A stretch of 32,308 nt of DNA from a virus. The translations under genes and the position numbers were made by a program. The notes below the pieces were generated by a model. That model was not told where the DNA came from, ran no database searches, and worked only from the letters and a program-made list of their open reading frames with translations. Of the stretch, positions 1-6,721 are shown piece after piece (positions within the stretch are counted from its first letter, which is position 1; each line of letters opens with the position of its first letter). Location: IMG/VR virus record IMGVR_UViG_3300025874_000045, positions 1-32,308 of that record. One strand, written 5' to 3'.

Positions 1-610
1 CCGCGCCTGATTTGTCTTGCAATCGGTCTAAGACGTATTTAGCCGCTACATAGTTGATATGCTCGTTCCAAGTATGCTCTAGCAACCGAGGTAGTCTAAT
101 ATTGTGAATGTGTATTCCATCATCTTTGAAGGCCCTTGCAACATCGCCTGCTGGTGAGCCTAGATAGATTTTAAATACACCCTTCTTGCTCTCTGCAACA
201 ATAGCGTCACTTAACTCAGACTTAGCCCCTGCGTATGTTGGTGCGCCCTCAAGAACTGGAATGTTTAAGCGGAGCTCTTTTATAGCGTTAATTGTCGGCT
301 GCTTATTTACCCCATGCTCACCACATGAGACTCCAATAAAGGCGGGTTTAGTGCCTGTTTCGGATATTAAAAGATACAACTGCGCCTGTACGTCTTGCGC
401 TCCGTTAGTCTCGCGCCCTGCTGCTATTTCTGGCGTACATTCATCAATGATGCAGTAATTACCAACTGGTAAATCTGCGATTGATGGCGCTGGTTTTGGA
501 GTCTCGCGCTCGTTGAACTCTTTGCGCTCTTTATCTTTCTTGCGGTTCTGTGTGAACGCCCACACACCCCCAACAATAACTAACGCTATAAGGATATTCT
601 CAATACTCAT
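1..610 (-). CDS. Membrane-anchored nucleoside-hydrolase-like protein (partial, runs off left edge)
   Basis: An open frame runs from ATG at 610 to the window edge, giving about 203 residues without a stop. Its ATG overlaps the TGA of the upstream lipoprotein gene (ATGA), so translation is probably coupled. Residues 5-19 form one hydrophobic membrane segment, followed by a charged linker and a Pro-rich stretch. The remainder has a mixed alpha/beta pattern: an acidic segment starting CIIDECTPE, then NGAQDVQAQLYLL, FIGVSCGEHG, NAIKELRLNIPVLEGAP and IYLGSPAGDVARAF. The order (acidic N-terminal loop, GV strand, NAI.L..IPV.EGAP, later GSP..) resembles nucleoside hydrolases and the related DUF1593 fold, but the classic DxDxxxDD calcium motif is not intact. 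The fold assignment is inference from pattern memory. It may instead be an unrelated phage membrane protein. Confidence 0.45.
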   Translation of the reverse strand, partial: MSIENILIALVIVGGVWAFTQNRKKDKERKEFNERETPKPAPSIADLPVGNYCIIDECTPEIAAGRETNGAQDVQAQLYLLISETGTKPAFIGVSCGEHGVNKQPTINAIKELRLNIPVLEGAPTYAGAKSELSDAIVAESKKGVFKIYLGSPAGDVARAFKDDGIHIHNIRLPRLLEHTWNEHINYVAAKYVLDRLQDKSGA

Positions 611-846
611 TTAAATTCTCCAATACATTTCCTTGCGTTCTCGTATTTCTGGCTAAAAATTAGAGCCTCTTCAGTTCTTACTCTTGCCGCTTCGTAATAA
701 TCGTCTTTAGTGGCAATGCCTTTAGGTGGCACGCTGAGCGTATTCAAAACTAACTCTTGACCGAAGCACTGATTCAAAAGTCTGTTGCCTGTGGTGACAC
801 AACTACTGGTTAATAAAGTCATTGTTAGGATCATTATCAATCGCAT
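607..846 (-). CDS. Candidate outer-membrane spanin (Rz1-like lipoprotein)
   Basis: A 79-residue lipoprotein whose start overlaps the end of the inner-membrane spanin candidate in another frame, the classic Rz/Rz1 overlap. I chose ATG 846 rather than the upstream TTG at 903 because an AGAGGAGG Shine-Dalgarno sits six bases before it and because it places a signal peptide at the N-terminus: MRLIMILTMTLLTSSC, with Cys16 as the probable lipidated residue. The -3 residue is Thr rather than the usual Leu, so the lipobox is imperfect. The mature part (about 63 residues) is not proline-rich as in lambda Rz1 and ends in a charged helix. Known role of the family: with the inner spanin it fuses inner and outer membranes in the last step of lysis of Gram-negative hosts. 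Confidence 0.6.
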   Translation of the reverse strand: MRLIMILTMTLLTSSCVTTGNRLLNQCFGQELVLNTLSVPPKGIATKDDYYEAARVRTEEALIFSQKYENARKCIGEFK

Positions 847-1063
847 CTTTAGCCTCCTCTTTAATAGTTTGCTCCGTCGTTGCGTCTTTCTCTCTACGCT
901 CAACTGTAGCTTCTATTTGGTTCTCGAGTTCCTTGTCTTCTTTGTAATCTTTATACTCAGACCTAACACGACTGATACCCATATAGGCTGCGAGTGCGGC
1001 TAGGGCCAGAGCTAATCCATTATTCCAGAGCGTATCCAGAAAGAATGTCTTTATAATGTTCAT
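803..1063 (-). CDS. Candidate inner-membrane spanin (Rz-like)
   Basis: An 86-residue protein with one N-terminal membrane segment (about residues 14-31, rich in Ala and Leu) followed by a strongly charged helical stretch (SEYKDYKEDKELENQIEATV and onward) that could form a periplasmic coiled coil. This is the topology of inner-membrane spanins, though it is shorter than lambda Rz (153 aa). Its last 15 codons overlap the lipoprotein gene in another frame. Its ATG overlaps the TGA of the holin-like gene (ATGA), and GAGGTG lies upstream. The assignment depends on topology, overlap and neighbours, not on sequence similarity. Confidence 0.6.
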   Translation of the reverse strand: MNIIKTFFLDTLWNNGLALALAALAAYMGISRVRSEYKDYKEDKELENQIEATVERREKDATTEQTIKEEAKDAIDNDPNNDFINQ

Positions 1064-1269
1064 TTAGCACCTCGCAGTATGGCGATGCTAATTGCACTGA
1101 ATGTAGTTAGAACCACTTGAACATCCTCATTAGGAACCAACCAAACAGTCAAAATAATAATGATTGCCAGCCCTCTAATTTTCTGGTTAGGGAACAGCTT
1201 CTGGTCTATCTTGCGTACTTTCTCAAGAAACCCGCCTAAACCAAACATGGCTTTAATTTTATCTTTCAT
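1060..1269 (-). CDS. Small membrane protein, candidate holin
   Basis: A 69-residue protein with a basic amphipathic N-terminal half and two hydrophobic segments: IRGLAIIIILTVWLVP (about 32-47) and VVLTTFSAISIAIL (about 52-65), separated by a short acidic turn (NEDVQ). This hairpin topology fits class II holins. The gene lies directly between the endolysin and the spanin pair, and both its ends overlap the neighbours by four bases (ATGA at 1266-1269 and at 1060-1063). Two other small membrane proteins in this block compete for the holin role, and sequence alone does not decide between them. Confidence 0.5.
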   Translation of the reverse strand: MKDKIKAMFGLGGFLEKVRKIDQKLFPNQKIRGLAIIIILTVWLVPNEDVQVVLTTFSAISIAILRGAK

Positions 1270-1673
1270 TTGTATGCCCTTTTAGGTAATTGAAAATGAG
1301 GGCCATCTGGGAAACTTTTCCAGTCTCCGCCCCACTCTATAGGGATGTCGAGCTCTTTAGCTACTTCTTTAAAAGCTTCTGCTATCTTATGATACAAAGG
1401 CCAAGACCAATCTACCTTCCCGTCCAAGTAAGCTACTACATCGATCGCATGACATAAGCCTTGATCATTAGGAACGTGTCGAGAGCTCTTAGGATCCTTT
1501 AAGCTGGATGCCCCAGAAGCCATGAGCTTCTTTTGACGTTCTACAGTACGTATTCCTTCTGTTACTGCAAAGTCTACTTCTGTACGCTGTATCGCTAAAG
1601 CACATACTAATACTAAGTCAGGGTGCACATGCTTTAGCCGCTCTCTCGATTTCTTGCTTAGCTTAAAGACCAT
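1266..1673 (-). CDS. Endolysin, M15 family L-Ala-D-Glu / D-Ala-D-Ala peptidase
   Basis: A 135-residue zinc peptidase of the M15 (VanY/CwlK-like) family that cuts the peptide part of peptidoglycan at lysis. Visible motifs: SRH with His66, HAIDVV with Asp78, and DGPHFQL with His126. These three are the expected zinc ligands, and the E-W-G-G segment near residue 113 supplies the catalytic acid. The extra residues between His66 and Asp78 (PNDQGLC) occur in the phage branch of this family. There is no signal peptide, so export should depend on a holin. The start ATG 1673 lies inside the end of the small overlapping ORF upstream, and the stop overlaps the holin candidate. Size matches single-domain phage enzymes. 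Confidence 0.9.
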   Translation of the reverse strand: MVFKLSKKSRERLKHVHPDLVLVCALAIQRTEVDFAVTEGIRTVERQKKLMASGASSLKDPKSSRHVPNDQGLCHAIDVVAYLDGKVDWSWPLYHKIAEAFKEVAKELDIPIEWGGDWKSFPDGPHFQLPKRAYK

Positions 1674-1791
1674 AGCAACTATCCCTAGGTTCCTCTATAT
1701 AAATCGTTAATCCCCATAATAGCAAATAAAAGGCGCCTAGTAAACACATAGCCGCCAACAATATATAACGAGAGAGGCGTAAAAGTATCAC
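1663..1791 (-). CDS. 42-residue single-pass membrane protein overlapping the endolysin start
   Basis: A short frame starts at GTG 1791, whose GTG overlaps the TGA of the preceding gene (GTGA), and ends with TAA at 1663-1665, ten bases inside the endolysin gene. It encodes 42 residues: a short basic start (MILLRLSRY) then a long hydrophobic stretch containing LLAAMCLLGAFYLLLWGL, and a polar tail. No good Shine-Dalgarno is present, so expression would need coupling to the upstream gene. It exactly fills what would otherwise be a 114-base gap. A hydrophobic peptide directly before an endolysin suggests a holin or lysis regulator, but this is inference from position. Confidence 0.5.
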   Translation of the reverse strand: MILLRLSRYILLAAMCLLGAFYLLLWGLTIYIEEPRDSCYGL

Positions 1792-2384
1792 CTAATAAGG
1801 CTCTTAATTTTACACGCTGCGAGTTTTGCGTTGAATAAAGTCTCTGCATCCATAACCGCGCTGGTCGTTGCCTGTGAAATAAAGATAATGCTGTTCCCCC
1901 TGATGCCCGCCAGAGAAACCAATGAGTACTTGACCTCTTCTTGCTTCGATGTGTAAATGTCTTTTAGTAAGCAATCTGGCATCTCAGCCACATTCAAAAG
2001 TATGTGGTCTTTCTTGAGTAAATCTCTCAGCATGTAGATGTAATGGCTGTCTACTGGCATATTAGAGTATTTCTCTTTAATCTGGTCTGCGGTTAAGTGT
2101 CCTTTTAATGCCGTCGTTCTTGGCTGGATAACATCTACAAAGTAAGGCTGGTCTGGACTAGGTGGTCCACCACAATTATGCCCTTCAAACATTATTGCTC
2201 TATCTATGCCGCTATCAGCATTGGACACTTGATGTTCTAAGATAGACATCCCATCGGCAAGCCTACCCATATCTTGATACATACGCTCTTTTGCAGTAAA
2301 AGCAATCTTACCTTTAGATATTAGAGCAACTACTATAGCGGTAAATCCTGCTATTAATCCTGCAATAATTTCTGAACTTAACAT
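1788..2384 (-). CDS. Membrane-anchored hypothetical protein, possibly GAF-like sensor domain
   Basis: A 198-residue protein with one N-terminal membrane segment (MLSSEIIAGLIAGFTAIVVALI) followed by a basic stop-transfer region and a cytoplasm-sized alpha/beta domain. Recognisable stretches are RAIMFEGHNCGG, a central YIYMLRDLLKK, EVKYSLVSLAGIRG and IIFISQATTSAV. Proteins of this type are common beside lysis genes in marine phages, and their domain looks GAF-like to me. No catalytic residues are obvious. It sits within the lysis block, upstream of the endolysin and coupled to the 42-residue membrane ORF. Function unknown. Confidence 0.65.
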   Translation of the reverse strand: MLSSEIIAGLIAGFTAIVVALISKGKIAFTAKERMYQDMGRLADGMSILEHQVSNADSGIDRAIMFEGHNCGGPPSPDQPYFVDVIQPRTTALKGHLTADQIKEKYSNMPVDSHYIYMLRDLLKKDHILLNVAEMPDCLLKDIYTSKQEEVKYSLVSLAGIRGNSIIFISQATTSAVMDAETLFNAKLAACKIKSLIR

Positions 2385-2409
2385 TTTTTCTTTCTCACTT
2401 TTGTATTTT

Positions 2410-2432
2410 AAGTCTACACAATGTATAGACTT
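2410..2432 (-). terminator. Small intergenic hairpin, weak terminator candidate
   Basis: AAGTCTA and TAGACTT form a 7-bp stem with a 9-base loop in the 60-base gap between two lysis-block genes. On the minus strand it is followed by AAAATAC rather than a U-run, so it is more likely an mRNA structure than a real terminator. Confidence 0.25.
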
Positions 2433-2444
2433 ACTTGTGGGGTA

Positions 2445-2645
2445 TTAATTTTTTTCCACTTCTGCATGCTTCTTCTCTAACCCAATTAAACGGTGCATAG
2501 CTACTGCTGTGGTTGAGACTATTCCCACTACAGCCGCTACGACCCATGTTATATTCTTTAACAGCAACGCTGTTAATCCTGTTTCTGCTGGCATATCCAT
2601 CCCAATAAAATCTATTATTTGTTCTTCTGCATACTTGTCACTCAC
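2445..2645 (-). CDS. Small membrane protein, second holin candidate
   Basis: A 66-residue protein starting at GTG 2645. It has an acidic N-terminus, one hydrophobic segment (about 24-50, including ITWVVAAVVGIVSTTAVAM) and a charged helical C-terminus (LEKKHAEVEKN). This single-pass N-out/C-in pattern with a charged tail is common in class III holins and in proteins called phage holin-like. It is the first gene after the tail fibres and opens the lysis block. The start is weakly supported: the Shine-Dalgarno is poor (AAGATAAG). Confidence 0.55.
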   Translation of the reverse strand: MSDKYAEEQIIDFIGMDMPAETGLTALLLKNITWVVAAVVGIVSTTAVAMHRLIGLEKKHAEVEKN

Positions 2646-2675
2646 CTTATCTTTAAGCTCAACAAGGGATTGTCA

Positions 2676-5054
2676 CTATCTAACCCTCTCTAAATTAATT
2701 TCAGATCGTGAAAGCACTACAGATATTTCAGTAAGCCCATTGTCAGAAGCAAGCGGAGGATTGTTTGTCCCTGCCCCAGTAACCTCAACAGCCGCGATGG
2801 TAACGTAGTCACCAGCAGTAAGCTGTAGCGGCTTTGATGCTACCGACATAGGCCAATGCGCCCAAGTGTTAGAGTTGCTTCTAATATATGTTGCGCCTAG
2901 CCAACTTGCCCCAGAAACATCTACTCCATTAACTTGTATCTTTGCTGTACCTTGCGCCCTAGTTGATGTAGAGTAAAAGTCTAATGTGCCACTGATGCGA
3001 TATATACCAGTCTCCGTTACAGTTAGCCTTTCAGGATTAGTGCCTGACCAAGTTATGCCAGTTCCATAATTATCAACAGCCGTAGCCCAAGTCAAATCTG
3101 TCCATGCGTTTTGTACTAATGCTAATGACCCTGTGCCTGTGCGGGTAACAAATTCGTAACTATCAGCAGAAGTTAGCCCTGCGTCAACGTAAGCCTTGAC
3201 CGATTGTTGTGTGGGAAGTCTGGTTGCTGAATCGCTAACCATATCATCTTCGTCAACAACGAAAGCACCAGAAGCACCTGTTGAATTAAAAGTAGCAAAA
3301 GGAGTACCGATTGCCGCACCAGCAATATCAACAGATTCATTACCAAATCTAATCTGAGAATGGACTGTAGTTCCAAGATAATCCAATGCAACTACACGCT
3401 TGTCTGTCAAGTCAGAGCGCATTCGATATTGGACTATGCCACTGTCGGTACTTACTACATCTGCGACCTTCGTGCCAGCACCGAACACATTAAGCCCTAA
3501 GCCTCCTGCCGTGCTTACTACAATAGAACCATCTGCCGATACTGTGATTCCTGAAGTGCCACCATTACCTACTATGCTGTGCGTCTGTAAGTCTAAGTTG
3601 CCACCTAGCTGTGGAGTAGTATCTTCTACTAAGTTTTGTAGAGCATTGTCAGCCGTTGTTCCTTGCGCTGATGTTGCGTAGTCAGTAGTGTCGAATGCTT
3701 TAACTTGAGCAAGATTAGTAACCTCACTATTGCCCAACTTGCCATCTAAATCTGCTTGTAAGCCTGTAGTATCTGCAACAACTAAAGCTCTAGCAGCTGA
3801 TTGATTACTAGCGTTACCAATGAATACATTGCCCTCATCCAAGTTAGGAGTAGCGTTAGAACGCCCTGCGCCACCCACTTTAATAGTGCCATTACTTGAG
3901 TGTACTCGTTCTACAGTACCTATGTTTTGTATCTTAGCCGCCTCTCCTGTAGGAGGAACATTAGTTAATGTACCAGCAGTTGTAGCCACATAAATAGGTT
4001 GTCCAACCGCCCAACCAGCGTAATCTGTCTGAATACCTTTAAGAGAACCAAAGGTTACAATTTCTAAATCGTTGTTATCTGAAGCTGTTGTAGCAGCTAA
4101 ACCAAAGGCTGGCATAGTAGCAGCATCAGCATCCGCTAGGGTTACTTCAGGAGTATTACCAGAGATTCCTGAGATGGCTATAGCCTGTCCCTTAGTAATT
4201 GTACCACCTGATCTATTCTTAGCTGTAAATTGAACAGCCCCGTTTAATGGGCCAATGAAATCAGTAGCAGTGACTGTACCTGTAAAGGTTGCGCCAGTGA
4301 GCATTGCTGCACCGGCAGCGGTTACATTAGTGGTATCCGTTACATCAGCAAGAGCTTCGATACCATCGAGCTTTGAATGATCCGCGTTTGTAAAGTTTTG
4401 ATCGGTCTTAACGTACGTTGCGTCAACTACATAGTTTGCGTTGTACGCCTGAACACTAACCCCTATGTCAGCGTCTTTAAGTATAGTTGCATCAGAGGGT
4501 TCGTAGGCACTAGGGTCGAAGGCTTTAACGGCTGCGAGGTTTGTAACCTCACTATCCATTAACGCGCCAGCAGCTGTTACATTTGCTGTATCGGCTGTAA
4601 GTTTTGCGTCTAAGGCGGACTGTAGGTCGGCTTGTGCAGACAGGGTTCCCGTTATGCTGCCCCAAGCGCCGCCACCCCCTCCACCCAAGGCGGTTATTCT
4701 TTCGTCTATGACCGCTTGAGATAAAGTACCGACGACAATCAGTTGCTTGCTTGAATCAAAATCTAAATCTGCGACCGTCATAGCTCCGCCTTGAAGCTTT
4801 GTTCTGACCGTGGACTGTCTGATCAGCTTTCCTGTATCAACCTCAAAAATAGCTGTGGTCCAAGAAGTGGAATATGCCTGATCAGCATAGCGAACCACCA
4901 GCTCAACTTGGAAACCTTCAGAGCCAGCTCCGCTTGCCTCATCAACGCCCTCTAGTATTGATTGAAACTCTGGGAACTCTGCGCCCAGAGTCAGCTCGCC
5001 AGCGACCAGCATTTGGCACTGTTGTTTCGCGGTTGATATTATTTGAATAGCCAT
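2676..5054 (-). CDS. Long tail fibre with C-terminal C1q/TNF-like domain
   Basis: A 792-residue, Ala/Thr/Asn-rich protein that probably forms a trimeric receptor-binding fibre. Residues 1-120 are an attachment-like domain shared with the next gene upstream (LISTAKQ/IISTAKQ start, LTLGAE, STSW, IFE.DTG, DLDFDS). A poly-Gly linker follows near residue 125. Then come repeated fibre motifs (NVTAAGALM, SEVTNLA.VKAFD several times), a module common in marine phage fibres (about 275-400: SGGTITKGQAIA, VGQPIYVATTAGTLT, IGTVERV), and TRLPTQQSVKAYVDAG, a frequent fibre element. The last 145 residues, starting near YEFVTRTGTG, have the pattern of a C1q/TNF jelly roll (GIYRISGTLDF, TAKIQVNG, LTAGDYVTIAAV). 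No intramolecular chaperone is seen after it. Confidence 0.85.
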   Translation of the reverse strand: MAIQIISTAKQQCQMLVAGELTLGAEFPEFQSILEGVDEASGAGSEGFQVELVVRYADQAYSTSWTTAIFEVDTGKLIRQSTVRTKLQGGAMTVADLDFDSSKQLIVVGTLSQAVIDERITALGGGGGGAWGSITGTLSAQADLQSALDAKLTADTANVTAAGALMDSEVTNLAAVKAFDPSAYEPSDATILKDADIGVSVQAYNANYVVDATYVKTDQNFTNADHSKLDGIEALADVTDTTNVTAAGAAMLTGATFTGTVTATDFIGPLNGAVQFTAKNRSGGTITKGQAIAISGISGNTPEVTLADADAATMPAFGLAATTASDNNDLEIVTFGSLKGIQTDYAGWAVGQPIYVATTAGTLTNVPPTGEAAKIQNIGTVERVHSSNGTIKVGGAGRSNATPNLDEGNVFIGNASNQSAARALVVADTTGLQADLDGKLGNSEVTNLAQVKAFDTTDYATSAQGTTADNALQNLVEDTTPQLGGNLDLQTHSIVGNGGTSGITVSADGSIVVSTAGGLGLNVFGAGTKVADVVSTDSGIVQYRMRSDLTDKRVVALDYLGTTVHSQIRFGNESVDIAGAAIGTPFATFNSTGASGAFVVDEDDMVSDSATRLPTQQSVKAYVDAGLTSADSYEFVTRTGTGSLALVQNAWTDLTWATAVDNYGTGITWSGTNPERLTVTETGIYRISGTLDFYSTSTRAQGTAKIQVNGVDVSGASWLGATYIRSNSNTWAHWPMSVASKPLQLTAGDYVTIAAVEVTGAGTNNPPLASDNGLTEISVVLSRSEINLERVR

Positions 5055-5075
5055 TTTATATTCCTGCGCCGAGCG

Positions 5076-5942
5076 TTAACCGTCGATCTCTTGGTATCGC
5101 ACCCAGACGTTGCTTAAGTTCGATGAGAAATTGCCGTTAGTGCCCTTGTGAAAAGGGAACGTTACCCAATCCCCGCTTGCGTTGTAGTTGGTGTTGTCAA
5201 GCAAGAAAGTTGTGGTTACGCCCATTTCGGCATAGCCGTCAACCACCGAATACTGAGGGTTGCTGATGACAGAACAAACTTGCCCGAACTCAGTGTCAGT
5301 TCCAGAGCTATTAACATAGCCACCGCGCATTTCTGCCGCGATCAAGCCAGCACTTCCAGAAACTCGATCAACGCGCATATCCCCACTGATAGTGACTAGC
5401 AGTTTAGTTGTGCCGCTGTATGGAGTAACTGGTACGCTGTCCGAAGTGCCGCGCAAAAATCCGCCTGTTGAATTAGCTCCGTTCGATGTTAATACTTCAA
5501 GCCCAACGCTAAACCGATTTATATACGCAACTAGGGTTGCCTCTAAAGTGGAAATATCGGTGGCAATTTTAGCCCCAACCATATCGTCTAGCGCATTTTG
5601 TGACATTGAGCCGAACACAAGCAGATCTTGCCCGCTATCAAAATCAAGGTCCGCGGTTGTTTCAGCGCCTCCCTCTTCCTTGGTTCGAAGGGTAGCCTGT
5701 CTCACTAAAGTTCCTGTATCGATCTCAAAGATAGCTCTGGTCCAAGACGTTGAGAATGATTGATCCTTGTACCGAACCAGTAACTCTAGGAACAGCCCCT
5801 CGGTTGCGCCCCCTCCCACTGCCTCAGAAGCTCCCGCGAGGATACCCTGTACCTCTGGGTACTCTGCACCCAAGGTAAGAGTTCCCGCAACAGCCATAGT
5901 ACACTCTTGCTTGGCTGTTGATATTAGTGTAATTACGGGCAT
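5076..5942 (-). CDS. Short tail fibre / receptor-binding protein sharing the attachment domain of its neighbour
   Basis: A 288-residue protein whose first ~120 residues are clearly paralogous to the N-terminus of the long fibre downstream: both carry ISTAKQ, LTLGAE, VRY.DQ.(Y/F)STSW, AIFE.DTG, RT (K) and ADLDFDS. The rest is different: a beta-rich domain of about 150 residues (FSVGLEVLTSNG through the C-terminal VWVRYQEIDG) that I do not recognise. Its ATG lies ten bases inside the preceding tail gene with GGAG eight bases upstream. The two genes look like alternative or co-assembled fibres mounted on the same base. Confidence 0.75.
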   Translation of the reverse strand: MPVITLISTAKQECTMAVAGTLTLGAEYPEVQGILAGASEAVGGGATEGLFLELLVRYKDQSFSTSWTRAIFEIDTGTLVRQATLRTKEEGGAETTADLDFDSGQDLLVFGSMSQNALDDMVGAKIATDISTLEATLVAYINRFSVGLEVLTSNGANSTGGFLRGTSDSVPVTPYSGTTKLLVTISGDMRVDRVSGSAGLIAAEMRGGYVNSSGTDTEFGQVCSVISNPQYSVVDGYAEMGVTTTFLLDNTNYNASGDWVTFPFHKGTNGNFSSNLSNVWVRYQEIDG

Positions 5943-6721
5943 TGGTTGTTCTCCATCAAGGTCAATTGGACCGAGTATTGTTGGTATCTAGTGGGTGTTA
6001 TACTGGTACTTGAAACGGACCCCAAGAACCAGTGTTGATTGGTTGTCTGATCTTGTTCGAAAAGACAGTACCCACGAACTAATTTATTCTTAATAAAGGT
6101 TCTTAACGCCTCTACGTTGGCCTCACTCATACCCTCTAGGCGTAGGTTCCTAGAACGAACGCTCGTGCGCAACCTAGCAGAGGAACCACCCTTGGTTTTA
6201 ACCTGCTCTAGTTCAGGCATATCTGCGTAGGTAGCTCCCCAAGAGTAGTTGTAATCAGCTTCGAAGCTCTCCGCGCCCAACATCAAACCCTCTATCTGCA
6301 TCGCCTCAGTGAAACCTGTTACCTCAATGTCATAGGTGGTGGCGGCTACTGGAGTAGCTATTCTTATCAGTATATTCGCAACACTATCGCCGTGTGGCGC
6401 GGTAATAGCGGTACTACTAACTATCTCCGTCATACTGGTACCATCTCCCCTACTAAGAGTGTAAGTTAATCCAGTTAGCTGAGTTATGCCCTCTAGAATA
6501 ACTCTGTCCGCGGCCCTAGCTTCTGGTAGAGTTATTCTTATACGAGCAGTGTGCGCGTTGGGGTACGTTACGGCGTCACTACTAGGTACTTGGTGGGTAG
6601 CGTCTATATCCGCTAGTGCTCTGACCAGTGTACCCTGCGCCACCATACCCGCGCCAGTATCCAGATACTCTGTTACTACTCCATCAAGGTAGGGCACGGT
6701 TAATCTTGCTTTATCATCCAT
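5933..6721 (-). CDS. Tail protein, probable fibre base or distal tail component
   Basis: A 262-residue protein without a family I can name. The N-terminal half is beta-rich (ARIRITLPEAR, DRVILEGITQL). A middle part reads FTEAMQIEGLMLGAESFEADYNYSWG, and the C-terminal 100 residues (ELEQVKTKGGSSARLRTSVRSRNLRLEGMSE and a final SITPTRYQQYSVQLTLME) look like a domain seen in tail-tip or distal tail proteins. The gene overlaps the tail-tip gene upstream by eight bases and the short fibre downstream by ten. This chain of overlaps fits a tail-tip assembly operon. A role as adaptor between hub and fibres is inference from position. Confidence 0.6.
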   Translation of the reverse strand: MDDKARLTVPYLDGVVTEYLDTGAGMVAQGTLVRALADIDATHQVPSSDAVTYPNAHTARIRITLPEARAADRVILEGITQLTGLTYTLSRGDGTSMTEIVSSTAITAPHGDSVANILIRIATPVAATTYDIEVTGFTEAMQIEGLMLGAESFEADYNYSWGATYADMPELEQVKTKGGSSARLRTSVRSRNLRLEGMSEANVEALRTFIKNKLVRGYCLFEQDQTTNQHWFLGSVSSTSITPTRYQQYSVQLTLMENNQCP

